Source: Arthrobacter jiangjiafuii
Lineage (GTDB): Bacteria > Actinomycetota > Actinomycetes > Actinomycetales > Micrococcaceae
Assembly (NCBI RefSeq): GCF_018622995.1
Contig: NZ_CP076022.1
Coordinates: 1,674,001-1,738,000, forward strand
Direction: 5' to 3'
DNA length: 64,000 nucleotides
Part shown: positions 49,943-59,321 of the stretch, piece by piece
Layout: each line of letters starts with the position of its first letter
Position numbering within the stretch: the stretch's first letter is position 1
Notes under the pieces: generated by a model
What the model was told of the DNA's origin: nothing
Databases searched by the model: none
What the model saw: the letters and a program-made list of their open reading frames with translations, nothing else
Made by a program: the position numbers and the translations under genes

Positions 49943-50917
49943 CTAGCTTCGGGTGCGGTAGACCGACGGCGGGCAGCCGTAGGCGGTGCGGAACGCGCGG
50001 CTGAAGTGGGCCGGGTCCGGCAGCCCCCAGCGCGCGCCGACAGTTGCCACGGGCAGGTCCGCCTGCAGCGGGTCGGCCAGGTCCCGGCGGGCTCCGTCCA
50101 GCCGGCGCTCCCGGATCCAGGCCGCGGCCGTGGTGCCGCTGTCTTCGAAGAGCTTGTGCAGGCTGCGGGTGGAGATGTAGTGGGCGGAGGCAATATAGCC
50201 GGGGGAGAGCTCGGGGTTGGCGAGCTGGCCCTCGATGAAGTGCTTGATCCTGGGCAGCATGCGTTCATGGCCGGTCGCCACCCGCCCCGAGTAGGACTCC
50301 GCGGCCAGCATGGTGGCCAGCAGGTCCACGGTATTCATGGCCAGCCGATGCCCGATCGGCCCATCCAGATCCGGCAGCAGGGCGGCAATCCTGGTCAGGA
50401 AGGGAACGACGGCGCTTCCCACCGGGTGCCCGGCGCCCAGGCGGATGGCGGTCAGGTCCGACAGGTCTTCCGCTGCCAGGTTCAGCAGCTGCTTGGGGAA
50501 CATCAGCACCAGCGTGGTCATGTCTTCTGCGAAGCGGAGGGTGTACGGCTGCTGGGTGTCATAGATGGCCAGGTCGCCGGGGGACAGCTCGATTTCCCTA
50601 CCGGCCTGTTCCAGGGCACCGCGGCCGGAGATCTGCAGGTTGAGTTTGTAGTAGCCCTGATCGGCGGCTGCAGCCAGCTCCGGCGTCCGCACCACGGTGT
50701 GGGCTTGGGCCTCAACCCGGACGATCGCCATTTCGCGCAGCCTGCGCCCCAGCAGCTGGCCCTCGAAGTGGTCGTCCGGGCGGCGGCCCGGCGCCGGAAT
50801 GGTCTCCAGCGGGACAAAGGAGTCGGAGATCAGGCGCTTCCAGGCGGCGAAGGTGGTGGCGCGGACCGGTCCGGCGGCGGCGGACTGGCCGGGGGTGTCG
50901 AGCAGGGTTGAGTCCAC
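49943..50917 (-). CDS. AraC-family regulator, FeaR-like
   Basis: A 324-residue protein starting at GTG 50917 behind AAGGAGGATC. The N-terminal ligand domain (AAWKRLISDSFVPLE, LRFAEDMTTLVLMFPKQLL) is of the AraC-binding-like type found in FeaR. The C-terminal pair of HTHs is seen in SPGYIASAHYISTRSLHKLFEDSGTT and DLPVATVGARWGLPDPAHFSRAFRTAYGCPPSVYR. FeaR activates tynA and feaB in enteric bacteria; here the same three functions are close together. Likely activator of amine catabolism. Confidence 0.87.
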   Translation of the reverse strand: MDSTLLDTPGQSAAAGPVRATTFAAWKRLISDSFVPLETIPAPGRRPDDHFEGQLLGRRLREMAIVRVEAQAHTVVRTPELAAAADQGYYKLNLQISGRGALEQAGREIELSPGDLAIYDTQQPYTLRFAEDMTTLVLMFPKQLLNLAAEDLSDLTAIRLGAGHPVGSAVVPFLTRIAALLPDLDGPIGHRLAMNTVDLLATMLAAESYSGRVATGHERMLPRIKHFIEGQLANPELSPGYIASAHYISTRSLHKLFEDSGTTAAAWIRERRLDGARRDLADPLQADLPVATVGARWGLPDPAHFSRAFRTAYGCPPSVYRTRS

Positions 50918-51033
50918 GATCCTCCTTAGGCTGCCGGTGAGGCAGCTCACAGGGGACGCTACGCGTTTTCTCCGGCCGTGTCGAAGTTTTTCTCCATATG
51001 TCGAACTACCATGGCCGCCCGGCGCCTGCGCTC

Positions 51034-51624
51034 CTACCCGCGAAGCAGATCCAGCTGGAAATCGAGCTGTGTCTGGAGCAAGTCCGGGGAGTTGAAGGCC
51101 GCATCGAAGACCGCAGCCACCTGGGCTCCGAGGAGGAAGGTCAGCAGCGTTTCGGCTACGGTCTCCACCGGAAGCTGCCCGGGAACGTCTCCGGCCCGGA
51201 CAGCCTGGTCCAGCCAGCTGCGGATGGTACTGCGCCAATGGAGCATGGCGGCGTCGTTTACCTCCGCCTGTTCTGGCTCCTGGAGCGCCAGCTGCCAGAA
51301 CGCGATAACCACCCGGGCCTCATCCAGCCGTTCAGCATCCAGCGGCAGCACCTCGAGGCAGAAGGCCCGCAGCGCGGCTAATCCGGCCAGCGCCTGCGTA
51401 GCCGCGGCGCTGCGGGCGTTCGTGCGATCAAAGACGTGCCGGTAGGTAGCCTGCAGCAGCGCGGACTTGGTGGGGAAATACGGTTTGATGGCGCCATTGG
51501 CGTAACCGGCGTCGGCCGCCACCTCGCGCAGGGTTGCCCCGTCGAGTCCCCGGCGGGAGATGAGCCGCCACGTGGTCTCCACGATTTCGGCGCGGCGCCG
51601 CTCATGGTCGACGATCTTGGGCAT
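51034..51624 (-). CDS. TetR-family transcriptional regulator
   Basis: A 196-residue protein starting at ATG 51624 behind AAGGGAACC. N-terminal HTH: RRAEIVETTWRLISRRGLDGATLREVAADAGYANGAI...YFPTKSALL, close to the BetI/choline type. The C-terminal ligand domain is helical. It sits between the AraC regulator and the YtcJ-like amidohydrolase on the same strand and may regulate that gene, 71 bases away, or the amine cluster. Confidence 0.9.
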   Translation of the reverse strand: MPKIVDHERRRAEIVETTWRLISRRGLDGATLREVAADAGYANGAIKPYFPTKSALLQATYRHVFDRTNARSAAATQALAGLAALRAFCLEVLPLDAERLDEARVVIAFWQLALQEPEQAEVNDAAMLHWRSTIRSWLDQAVRAGDVPGQLPVETVAETLLTFLLGAQVAAVFDAAFNSPDLLQTQLDFQLDLLRG

Positions 51625-51695
51625 GGTTCCCTTCCGGCGCCGGCCGGGTGCCGCCACGCCTCTGCCATCCTAGCGAGGCATGGCGGTCCGGATGC

Positions 51696-53372
51696 TCACA
51701 CAGGTGCGTGCTCGGCAGCGGCGTCGTGGACAACCCGCCCTTCAAAGTAGGTTTGGAGTACCTGCGTGGCATGGATCGTGGAGGGATCTTCCTCGAAGAT
51801 GTTCCGGTCCAGGACGATGAAGTCCGCCGAGAGGCCGGTCCGGAGCATGCCCACCGTGTCCTGCAGACCCATCGCGGCGGCCGGATGCCGGGTAAAGGCA
51901 GCCACGGCCTGGCGGATATCGAGGGCCTGCCCGCCGTTGAGGTCCCCTGGTACTTCGGGATCCGGGTTCCGGCGGGTGATCATGGTTTCCAGGCCGGTCC
52001 ACGGATCCGGACTCGGAGCAGAGCACGGCCAGTCCGAGCCGCCGCTGACCAGCGCGCCGTCGAGGAAAAGGTCCTTCAGCGGCCAGGACTTGTCAAAGGT
52101 CTCGGCGGGAATCTGCTTGGCGATGCTCTCCTGGATGACCGAGGGGAACCAGATATAGGGTGAGGCGTCCGGAACGACGTCAAGCCCGGTGAAACGGGGA
52201 ACATCCGCCGGCGCGATGTACTCCACGTGGGCGATCTGGAAAATGGGTGCCTCGCCCCGGCTGGCCCGCACCTGCTCCACGGCGTCGAGGACGAGTCGCA
52301 CGGCAGCATCCCCGGTCGCATGCAGTTTGGCGTGCAGGCCCCGGTCCACCAGGGCTTCCAGGGAGGCAGTGAGCTCGCCCAGCTCCCAGAGCGGCTCGGC
52401 GGTGTGGTCCGGGTCATGGCTGCCGTGGCTGCACAGGTACGGGCTGAGCATGGCGCTGGTCCGGGTCATGGGCACGCCGTCCAGCACGTACTTGGAGAAG
52501 TCCGGATGCACGTGTTCGGTGCGGTGCAGCTCGCCAATGTCGTACAGCTCGGGGCCGGTAATGCCCGGCTCGATGAACGGACGGGACGGCATGGAGGCCA
52601 CCACATGTGCGGTCAGTTCACCCCTGCGGTCCAGATCCGCCAGTGTTTCCAGCGCGTAGCCCATGGTTGCCGCTTCCTGCACGGCGGTGACGCCGAAACT
52701 GTTCAGGATCTGCACGGCCGTCCGGAAGGCAGTCGCGTGGCGTTCGCCAGACTCCTGGGTCGAGGCTGCCGCAGCTTCTTCACCGACCGGGCTGGCCAGT
52801 TCCTGGAGGACGCCGGTCAGTGCCCCGTCGTCGTCACGGCTGTAGGTGCCGCCCTCGGGGTCAGGGGTACTGGCGGTGACTCCCATCAGTTCGAGGGCCC
52901 GGGTGTTCACCCAGCGGTTGTGCATGGAGTCATCACGCAGCAGGACCGGACGACCCCCGGCGGCTTCGTCCAGCTGCCGCAGGTCCTCCAGCGTGATGTC
53001 ATCCATGACGGTGGAGCCCACAATGCCGCCGATGACCCACTCATCCGGCGCCAGGTTTTCGGCCCACTGCCGGATTTTGGCGAAGATCTCCCCGGTGCTG
53101 TCGGTGGGCAGCAGCGGCAGTTCGTAGGCCGCCTGCCGGCCGCCGAGTCCGAGGTGGGCGTGCACATCCACCAGGCCCGGCATGGCCAGACGCCCCTGCA
53201 GGTCGACGACGGCGGCGTCCGGTCCGGCCATCGCCCGGATGGCAGCCGTTTCGCCCACGGCCGTAACCCGGCCATTCCCTACTGCCATGGCTTCTGCCCA
53301 TTCGCAGAGCGGATCACTGGTATAGATCGGGCCGTTCACAACGATGAAGTCGACAGTTGGGGAAACAGTCAT
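51696..53372 (-). CDS. YtcJ-like amidohydrolase
   Basis: A 558-residue protein starting at ATG 53372 behind GGAGG. It has amidohydrolase family 3 features: VVNGPIYTSDPLCEWAEAMAV, GRLAMPGLVDVHAHLGLGG with the H-x-H, a carboxylate/His-rich barrel (KLHATGDAAVRLVLDAVEQV, QIAHVEYIAPAD) and the end SGGSDWPCSAPSPDPWTGLETMITR. The family hydrolyses N-acyl or formamide-type bonds. It is divergent from the amine oxidase gene, suggesting it may release an amine substrate from an amide; that is inference. Confidence 0.9.
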   Translation of the reverse strand: MTVSPTVDFIVVNGPIYTSDPLCEWAEAMAVGNGRVTAVGETAAIRAMAGPDAAVVDLQGRLAMPGLVDVHAHLGLGGRQAAYELPLLPTDSTGEIFAKIRQWAENLAPDEWVIGGIVGSTVMDDITLEDLRQLDEAAGGRPVLLRDDSMHNRWVNTRALELMGVTASTPDPEGGTYSRDDDGALTGVLQELASPVGEEAAAASTQESGERHATAFRTAVQILNSFGVTAVQEAATMGYALETLADLDRRGELTAHVVASMPSRPFIEPGITGPELYDIGELHRTEHVHPDFSKYVLDGVPMTRTSAMLSPYLCSHGSHDPDHTAEPLWELGELTASLEALVDRGLHAKLHATGDAAVRLVLDAVEQVRASRGEAPIFQIAHVEYIAPADVPRFTGLDVVPDASPYIWFPSVIQESIAKQIPAETFDKSWPLKDLFLDGALVSGGSDWPCSAPSPDPWTGLETMITRRNPDPEVPGDLNGGQALDIRQAVAAFTRHPAAAMGLQDTVGMLRTGLSADFIVLDRNIFEEDPSTIHATQVLQTYFEGRVVHDAAAEHAPV

Positions 53373-53612
53373 GCTTGCAGTCCTCCGGTGGGGGTCGGTG
53401 GGGAAGGTGTGCGGCACCTGGAAAAGGAGCCGTCAAGGCCAGCCTCCACCGTGCCGTGCGCCGGGGTCTTGGCCGCAGGTGCCATGAACTTGTCATTGCG
53501 TGCAGGACTTGTCCGCAAGGCCTGATTCCGGCGAAATACCCTTGTGGCGACCCGTGACCCCGGTTATTGTCTACAGCCATAGAAAAACCATTTGCGAAGA
53601 ATCGGAGATTCC

Positions 53613-55610
53613 ATGAGCGCTTGCCATCCCACCCCCGCCTCCGGTGCCGCGGAGACAACCGCGACGGCGGCGACGGCTGCGACGGTCCCGGCCACCGCGC
53701 AAGCATCTTTCCAGGGGCCGGCGAGTGCCTACGCTTTGGCGTCCCCGGAGGAAATCACCGTGGTTCGCGCGGTCCTGGAAGCCGCCGGGCTGTTCCCCGA
53801 GACCGCACGGATTGCCTACCTCGGCCTGGTGGATCCGCCGCGCGCAAAGGCAGCGGAGTCGACACCGGACCGCCGCTTCCGCGTGTTCCTGCTGGACACC
53901 GCCGGCGGCAAGCCGCACGACGTCGTCGTCTCGGCCACCGAACGCGCGGTGGTTTCCGACGTCATGCTTGATACCTCCGTTACCGGCGAGCTGCCCGTGC
54001 TGGAAGAGGAGTTCGAGGTGGTGGAGCAGATTCTCTCCACCGATCCCCACTGGCTGGCGGCGCTGGAGAAGCGCGGGCTCGACGTCGCGCAGGTCCGGGT
54101 GGCACCGCTCTCGGCCGGTGTCTTTGAATACCCCGAGGAAAAGGGACGCAGGATCCTGCGCGGCCTGGCGTTCCTGCAGACGCATGCGGAGGATTCGGCC
54201 TGGGCGCACCCGATTGACGGGCTGGTGGGCTACGTGGATGTCACCGCCGGAACCGTGGACCAGGTGCTGGACTTCGGCGCCGTTCCGGTGCCCGCAGAGC
54301 ACGGAAACTACACCGACCCGTCCCTCACCGGGCCGCTGCGCACCACGCAGAAGCCCATCAGCATCACGCAGCCGGAGGGGCCCAGCTTCACCGTCACCGA
54401 CACCAACCACGTGGAGTGGGAGAAGTGGCACCTGGACGTGGGCTTTGACGTCCGTGAAGGCCTGGTGCTCTACAACATCGGCTTCGAGGACGGCGGGAGC
54501 GTACGGCGGATCCTGAACCGCGCCTCCATTGCCGAAATGGTGGTCCCGTACGGCGATCCCGCACCCACGCGCTCCTGGCAGAACTACTTCGACACCGGCG
54601 AATACCTGGTGGGCCAGTTCGCCAACTCCCTGGAGCTGGGCTGCGACTGCCTGGGAGAAATCCACTACATCTCGCCCACGGTTTCGGACGCCCGCGGCAA
54701 CCCGCGCACCATCCGCAACGGCATCTGCATGCACGAGGAGGATGCCTCCATCCTCTCCAAGCACTCTGACCTGTGGTCCGGCATCAACTACACCCGCCGC
54801 AACCGCCGCCTGGTGATCAGCTTCTTCACCACCGTGGGCAACTACGACTACGGCTTCTACTGGTACCTGTACCTGGACGGCACCATCGAGTTCGAGGCCA
54901 AGGCCACCGGCGTCGTCTTCACCAGCGCCTATCCCGGCAAGGACTACCCGTACGCCTCCGAGATGGCGCCGGGCCTGGGCGCTCCGTTCCACCAGCACCT
55001 GTTCGGTGCCCGGCTGGATTTTGCGCTCGACGGCGGCCCCGGCCGGGTTGAGGAGGAGGACGCGGTGCGCGTTCCGGTGGGACCGGAGAACCCGCGCGGC
55101 AACGCCTTCACCCGCAAGCGGACCGTGCTGGCACGCGAGTCGGGGGCTGCGCGCGACGCCGCCGCCGCCGTCGGGCGCACCTGGGTGGTCAGCAATCCCG
55201 AAAAGACGAACCGGCTGGGGGAGCCCGTGGCGTACAAGCTGCATCCCCAGGGCCAGCCCACCCTGCTGGCCGACGAGGATTCCTCGATCTACCGCCGGGC
55301 AACGTTCGCGTCCAAGGCCCTGTGGGTGACGCGGCGGGACGAGGCCCAGCGCTACCCGACCGGCGACTTCGTCAACCAGCACGCCGGTGGCGGCGGCATT
55401 CCGGAGTGGATCAAGGCGGACCGGGACATTGACGGGCAGGACCTTTCGGTCTGGCACACCTTCGGCCTGACGCATTTCCCGCGGGTGGAGGACTGGCCGA
55501 TCATGCCCGTGGACACCACCGGATTCAAGCTGCGCCCCGAGGGGTTCTTTGACCGGTCGCCGGTGCTGGACGTTCCCGCGCCGGAATCCGGCGGGCAGTG
55601 CCACCGGTAA
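53613..55610 (+). CDS. tynA: Copper-containing primary-amine oxidase (topaquinone type)
   Basis: A 665-residue protein starting at ATG 53613 behind CGGAG. Catalytic residues are visible: Asp327 in NYFDTGEYL, Tyr411 in [10 protein letters not shown] (precursor of the topaquinone cofactor), and copper ligands His460 and His462 in [10 protein letters not shown] plus His621 in [11 protein letters not shown]. All are offset by exactly 29 from D298, Y382, H431, H433 and H592 of the Arthrobacter globiformis phenethylamine oxidase as I remember them. It converts a primary amine and O2 to aldehyde, ammonia and H2O2. No signal peptide, so cytoplasmic. The aldehyde dehydrogenase at 46732 would continue the pathway. 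Confidence 0.96.
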   Translation: MSACHPTPASGAAETTATAATAATVPATAQASFQGPASAYALASPEEITVVRAVLEAAGLFPETARIAYLGLVDPPRAKAAESTPDRRFRVFLLDTAGGKPHDVVVSATERAVVSDVMLDTSVTGELPVLEEEFEVVEQILSTDPHWLAALEKRGLDVAQVRVAPLSAGVFEYPEEKGRRILRGLAFLQTHAEDSAWAHPIDGLVGYVDVTAGTVDQVLDFGAVPVPAEHGNYTDPSLTGPLRTTQKPISITQPEGPSFTVTDTNHVEWEKWHLDVGFDVREGLVLYNIGFEDGGSVRRILNRASIAEMVVPYGDPAPTRSWQNYFDTGEYLVGQFANSLELGCDCLGEIHYISPTVSDARGNPRTIRNGICMHEEDASILSKHSDLWSGINYTRRNRRLVISFFTTVGNYDYGFYWYLYLDGTIEFEAKATGVVFTSAYPGKDYPYASEMAPGLGAPFHQHLFGARLDFALDGGPGRVEEEDAVRVPVGPENPRGNAFTRKRTVLARESGAARDAAAAVGRTWVVSNPEKTNRLGEPVAYKLHPQGQPTLLADEDSSIYRRATFASKALWVTRRDEAQRYPTGDFVNQHAGGGGIPEWIKADRDIDGQDLSVWHTFGLTHFPRVEDWPIMPVDTTGFKLRPEGFFDRSPVLDVPAPESGGQCHR

Positions 55611-56167
55611 CGGGGTTCCGTCCCGCGGGTCCTGGTTTCCATGCCCGGGCCTGCGCCGGTGCGGCCCTGGTGTCCGCAGGCCTGCATGCAGTCATGGCCG
55701 GGCAGCACGCGGACCTGTGGTGGCAGGCGGCGGTAATGCTGGTTATGGCGCTGGCCTGCCTGCCCTGCGTGCAGCCGTTGTGGCGGTCCGGTTCCGCCGC
55801 TGCCGGCCGGATGATGATGGGATCCGCGCTGGGCATGGTGGCCTTCCACGGCGTGCTGCTGCTGTACCCGGGCTGGGCCGGGGGCGGTCACCGGCACGAC
55901 GGAATATTTCCCGCATCGGTTGGCTCGGCCTCCGCCGGGTCACCCTTTGGGATGCTGGCCCTGATCGGCTGGGAACTGGTTGCCGCGATGCTGGCCGCGA
56001 CCTGGCTTCGGCGGAGTACCGTGCAGCGCGGCCGGCAGGAGGCTGGGTACCCCGAGCTGTTCGACCGAGCCCGGAGCCTTGACGCCCACAAGGAGGGGCA
56101 GGCCGGTCTGTGCGGGGGAGAACCGCCGGTCAGGCAACTGCCGCGCCAAACGGGGCCTGGACGGTAA
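55598..56167 (+). CDS. Hydrophobic protein overlapping the amine oxidase gene
   Basis: A 189-residue protein from GTG 55598, overlapping the oxidase stop by 13 bases. About four hydrophobic segments are visible ([56 protein letters not shown] and [19 protein letters not shown]) with His in the first and third helices ([16 protein letters not shown]). The tail is charged. It could help supply copper, given the His residues and the coupled oxidase, but this is speculative. No family recognised. Confidence 0.6.
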   Translation: MPPVTGFRPAGPGFHARACAGAALVSAGLHAVMAGQHADLWWQAAVMLVMALACLPCVQPLWRSGSAAAGRMMMGSALGMVAFHGVLLLYPGWAGGGHRHDGIFPASVGSASAGSPFGMLALIGWELVAAMLAATWLRRSTVQRGRQEAGYPELFDRARSLDAHKEGQAGLCGGEPPVRQLPRQTGPGR

Positions 56168-56218
56168 TCCATGGTGCGGATCAAGGGTATTGCGGGAATC
56201 CATGGTGCAGATCAAGGG
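56166..56218 (+). repeat. Two 22-bp direct repeats after the membrane protein gene
   Basis: AATCCATGGTGCGGATCAAG plus GG at 56166-56187 recurs at 56197-56218 with one change (CGG to CAG), 31 bases apart. It lies in the 254-base gap before the next gene, which otherwise shows no gene. Its purpose is unknown. Confidence 0.7.
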
Positions 56219-56421
56219 CCCAAAAGAGCGTTCCTGGGCCTCTTGGTCCCGTCATCTGCACTATGGTCCCACCGGCGGCTCCGGAGGACCGCTGCAGATT
56301 AGAGTCCCGGTGGGAGGCCCGCGTGGCGGTGTCCGGCCTTCTGCTGGTGCTGGCGTAGGTGTTAGCTAGAGGCACGGATTGAATCGATGTGCGGCGGCGC
56401 CCGTACAGGCAGGAGATCGCC

Positions 56422-57570
56422 ATGACTGAACACCTCCACAAGTACGCGGATCTGTACCGGCAGCCAGGGCCCTGGTGCCTGGCCTATGTCGACGCCGGGG
56501 CCGGGACGGTGGAAGGCGCGGAAGCCGCCGAAGCCCGCCCAGGCAACGTCCGGGCGGCGCTGGCCCAGCAGGGCGCTCCGCCGGCAGACCAGGAAGCCAT
56601 GGAAGTTGCGGTGGCTCCTGCCTACGGGGTGCCCGCCCCGGTGTCGCGCTTTGTCCTTGTCCGGCAGGGAACCGTGGCGCTGAACGAGCTCCTGCCCGGC
56701 CCGCTGGCTGCCCCGAAGAAAACTTCCGTGGGCCCCATTCCCGATTTGCTGCCGCTGCTCAAGCACCGCCCCGAGGAATTCCCATACATCGTTGCGGAGG
56801 TCTCGCGGGAGGATTCCGAGATCCGGTTGGAGTACGTCGGACGTCCCGGTCCCGCCAGCATCCAGGGTGTTGAAGGGTCGGCCGAGGATATCCGCAAGCT
56901 GCCCGGGGGCGGCGGCTGGGCCCAGAACAAACTGCAGCGCAGGACTGAGGAAAGCTGGCGCCGGAACGCCGACGGGGTTGCCGGACAGATTGACCGTATT
57001 GTCGACAGCAGCGGCGCCCGGCTGATTGTCCTCGCCGGGGATGTCCGCGCCCGGAGCCTGGTCCGGGACGAGATCGCCGAGGCCCACCGGTCCCTGGTGA
57101 GCATGCTCGATGCCAAGACCCGTACCGGCGGTCCCCACCAGGATCAGTTCCAGGACAGGGTCCAGGAACTGATTGCCCTGCGGTGGGCGGCCGAACAGGA
57201 GCAGATCATGGACCGCCTGGCCCTGCAGCAGGCCCAGGCCAATCCGGAATCAGCCGCCGGTATCGGCGCTGTTGTCCATGCACTCCAGCAGGCCCAAGTG
57301 GACGTGCTGATCCTGAACGACAACGAGCTGGCGGACCACCCGCTGCTGGCCCTTGGTGCAGAACCGTGGGTGGCCAGCGCGGAGGAGCAGGCGCTCGGCG
57401 CGGAAGTCCTCGGCAGAGTTCCGGCGCCGGCGGCCCTGCTGCGCGCGGCAGCCCTGACTGATGCAAGCCTGCTGCTGGTTCCCGACGGCGTGCTGCCCGG
57501 CGGCACCGGCGTCGCTGCCCTGCTGCGCTGGCCTACCGGCCCAACAGCCCCCGGCGGCGCCGTGGCCTAA
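56422..57570 (+). CDS. Rv2629/baeRF-family protein (eRF1-like, Vms1-related)
   Basis: A 382-residue protein starting at ATG 56422 behind AGGAG. Markers of the bacterial eRF1-like family: VDAGAGTVEGAEAAEARPGNV at the start, PYIVAEVSREDSEIRLEYVG, then LPGGGGWAQNKLQRRTEESWRRNADGVA, where GGGGWAQ replaces the GGQ of eRF1, and VLAGDVRARSLVRDEI. Relatives include Mycobacterium Rv2629 and the peptidyl-tRNA hydrolase Vms1. It may act on stalled ribosomes or on tRNA. The gene stands alone. Confidence 0.87.
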   Translation: MTEHLHKYADLYRQPGPWCLAYVDAGAGTVEGAEAAEARPGNVRAALAQQGAPPADQEAMEVAVAPAYGVPAPVSRFVLVRQGTVALNELLPGPLAAPKKTSVGPIPDLLPLLKHRPEEFPYIVAEVSREDSEIRLEYVGRPGPASIQGVEGSAEDIRKLPGGGGWAQNKLQRRTEESWRRNADGVAGQIDRIVDSSGARLIVLAGDVRARSLVRDEIAEAHRSLVSMLDAKTRTGGPHQDQFQDRVQELIALRWAAEQEQIMDRLALQQAQANPESAAGIGAVVHALQQAQVDVLILNDNELADHPLLALGAEPWVASAEEQALGAEVLGRVPAPAALLRAAALTDASLLLVPDGVLPGGTGVAALLRWPTGPTAPGGAVA

Positions 57571-57582
57571 GGAGGGATGCGG

Positions 57583-57801
57583 CTAAAGGGTCTTTGGGTC
57601 CTGCCATCCGCCGCGGTGCGTCATGGACGGTGCAACCGGTTCGGGCGCCCGCCATACGACGATCAACACCGTAGCGATTGGCCCAAGCAGGATGGAGATA
57701 AGGAACCAGTTCCAGCGGGAGCGGTTCTTTTGTTCAGCGAGACCGGCATTGACTACGGCAACGGTGAACCAGAACAAACCTGAATCTACGTAGTTATCCA
57801 T
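57583..57801 (-). CDS. Small membrane protein
   Basis: A 72-residue protein starting at ATG 57801. It has two hydrophobic segments (GLFWFTVAVVNAGLAEQ and WNWFLISILLGPIATVLIVVW) joined by a basic NRSRWNW loop. The S-x-W-x-W-F-x-x-x-x-L-L-G-P-x-A-T-x-x-L pattern is common in small actinobacterial membrane proteins of unknown function. It converges with the preceding gene with only 12 bases between stops. Confidence 0.65.
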   Translation of the reverse strand: MDNYVDSGLFWFTVAVVNAGLAEQKNRSRWNWFLISILLGPIATVLIVVWRAPEPVAPSMTHRGGWQDPKTL

Positions 57802-57875
57802 CGGTTCAGCCAACCACATGGGTAACAAGGAGCTGGGAAGCCGCCCCCGGGGCGCCCCTCGCGCTTGCCGGCCTG

Positions 57876-58166
57876 TTGGTCTGGATTACGCTCACGCTCG
57901 CCTCATTCGTCTTGAGCGCGTATTACATTGGCAGGCTCCTCTTCCGCGGCAACCAGCATCCTGTCATCAAGGCGCTCGTCGGCGGTGCGATCCTCATCGT
58001 CGCACTGCATATCCCCTGGCTAAACATCGTCGTATGGGCTGCCATGGTGTTCTTTGGCCTCGGCGCAGAGCTTCTGGCCATCTACGATCGGCGTCCTTGG
58101 CGCCTGGCACGACAGGACGAGAATGCACGCCCGCCCAGCCAACACCACTTAGGAAGTTCTGACTAA
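57876..58166 (+). CDS. Small membrane protein, start uncertain
   Basis: The frame encodes about 96 residues from TTG 57876; it is open further upstream (SWEAAPGAPLALAGLL), and no ATG or GTG with a ribosome site fits well. At least three hydrophobic segments occur (VWITLTLASFVLSAYYIG, ALVGGAILIVALHIPWL, IVVWAAMVFFGLGAELLAI). It is followed by the 20-codon ORF and the SpaB_C-like gene on the same strand. It could be part of that unit (immunity or export), but nothing proves it. Confidence 0.5.
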   Translation: MVWITLTLASFVLSAYYIGRLLFRGNQHPVIKALVGGAILIVALHIPWLNIVVWAAMVFFGLGAELLAIYDRRPWRLARQDENARPPSQHHLGSSD

Positions 58167-58191
58167 AGCGTGACGGTTTTCGAGAGGCGCT

Positions 58192-58254
58192 ATGGACAAT
58201 TCCAATTCGGGACCGCACTGTGAAGTCAGCACACTTACTTTTTTTTGGGGATGA
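58192..58254 (+). CDS. 20-codon ORF directly upstream of the SpaB_C-like gene
   Basis: ATG 58192 is preceded by GAGAGG and the TGA at 58252-58254 lies one base before the next ATG. The peptide reads MDNSNSGPHCEVSTLTFFWG: one Cys, three Ser, two Thr and an aromatic end. Stand-alone SpaB_C-domain enzymes act on ribosomal peptides, so this could be a precursor or a leader peptide. It is very short and could equally be a chance or regulatory ORF. Confidence 0.35.
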   Translation: MDNSNSGPHCEVSTLTFFWG

Positions 58255-58255
58255 T

Positions 58256-59254
58256 ATGAGCCACGTAATGCAATCGACCACTGTTCATCGAGGTGCAGCT
58301 ACCCGTCCTGTGCAGCAACACCCCAATACAACCTTGTGGTCCATCCTGACTATTGAGCCGGAGCGTAAGGGTGTCGGCGACGACATTATCCGCCATATTG
58401 TTGCCCCTTTGTCTTCCCAAGTGCGGGCCGGGGAGGGGTACCGGTTTCGGTTATCACGCAACCTGGAATCCGGCCATCAGACTGTGCTCCTGCATTTGCT
58501 TGCCACCGACGACGTCGCTAAGCGCCTATGGAAGTTTGCGAACGCGCTGGCGGAGGAAAACGCTGCCACGCTGGGTACCGTGAAGACCTTCCACTCGCCG
58601 GGGCTCGTTTATCCGCCACGGCCGGGCGAACCGGTACCTGAGGTGGTGGAATCGGCATTTGCGCGGTTCGGTGGGCCAAAGGGCTTGGACCTGGCAGCTG
58701 AGATTGGCGAGGTTGCCATGGATATGGCTTTGTGGGCGGTCAACCGCTTTCCCAGCCTCAACACACGCTCGATGCTGGCTGCCCTAATTCTCTTCGACAC
58801 CGGCCATGCCATGATGCGCGGCCCCCGGTCCGCGGTTTGGCCCGACCGCAGAACCACTAGCTGGGACTACTACTGGAACGCTCATCTGCACGCCTGTACA
58901 GGTTCTTTTGGCCCGCACGCTGCGCAGGCGCGCAATGCAATGAGGGCCCGGATTGCACCCCGGATTGTGCCCGCTCACAGGATGATGGTCGCCCTTGCCT
59001 CAGAGCCGGCAGTGGATATCTGGCGGAAGCGCTGGGCAAGGTCCATGGATGAGTATTTGTACCGGGCGGACAAACAACGCGTCAGTCGCAGTGCACAGCA
59101 TCTGGCTATGGGGGCCAGCCAGCACGCAGTCAACGGGCTGGGCTTCACGTTGAGGGAGCAGGCGGTCCTTGGCCTCTACGCGTCTGCATGGAGTAAGGAA
59201 ATAGAAGCGCAGTATGCCGGTGAGGAGCGCTCGTCGCAGCCGGCAAAGCACTAA
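58256..59254 (+). CDS. Stand-alone SpaB_C-like protein (thiopeptide-type/PEARL-type biosynthesis)
   Basis: A 332-residue protein starting at ATG 58256; a GTG at 58220 is in frame. The N-terminal half reads LWSILTIEPERKGVGDDIIRHIVAPLS and YRFRLSRNLESGHQTVLLHLLA, followed by FARFGGPKGLDLAAEIGEVAMDMALWAV and MLAALILFDTGHAMM. This matches the pattern of the lantibiotic dehydratase C-terminal (SpaB_C) family: W-x-S-x-x-I, F-R-L..., ERFGGP..., D-S-x-x-A. Single-domain members are thiopeptide/lanthipeptide biosynthesis proteins or peptide aminoacyl-tRNA ligases (PEARLs). No full LanB, cyclase or protease is in the window. The family call is moderate. Confidence 0.6.
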   Translation: MSHVMQSTTVHRGAATRPVQQHPNTTLWSILTIEPERKGVGDDIIRHIVAPLSSQVRAGEGYRFRLSRNLESGHQTVLLHLLATDDVAKRLWKFANALAEENAATLGTVKTFHSPGLVYPPRPGEPVPEVVESAFARFGGPKGLDLAAEIGEVAMDMALWAVNRFPSLNTRSMLAALILFDTGHAMMRGPRSAVWPDRRTTSWDYYWNAHLHACTGSFGPHAAQARNAMRARIAPRIVPAHRMMVALASEPAVDIWRKRWARSMDEYLYRADKQRVSRSAQHLAMGASQHAVNGLGFTLREQAVLGLYASAWSKEIEAQYAGEERSSQPAKH

Positions 59255-59268
59255 GACAGAAACACGAA

Positions 59269-59309
59269 ACGACGGCAGGCCTCCCGCTGTGCGGAAGGCC
59301 TGCCGTCGT
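59269..59309. terminator. Bidirectional terminator between SpaB_C-like gene and OYE gene
   Basis: A perfect 14-bp stem (ACGACGGCAGGCCT with AGGCCTGCCGTCGT) and a 13-base loop in the gap between two convergent genes. Confidence 0.8.
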
Positions 59310-59321
59310 CGTGCGTTGGGG

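Noticed and set aside
53571-55604. A 677-codon minus frame opposite the copper amine oxidase
   Set aside because: The plus strand has every catalytic residue of the oxidase in the right spacing; the minus frame is a shadow.
56166-56218. A CRISPR-like array
   Set aside because: Only two 22-base repeats with a 9-base gap; no further units and no cas genes.
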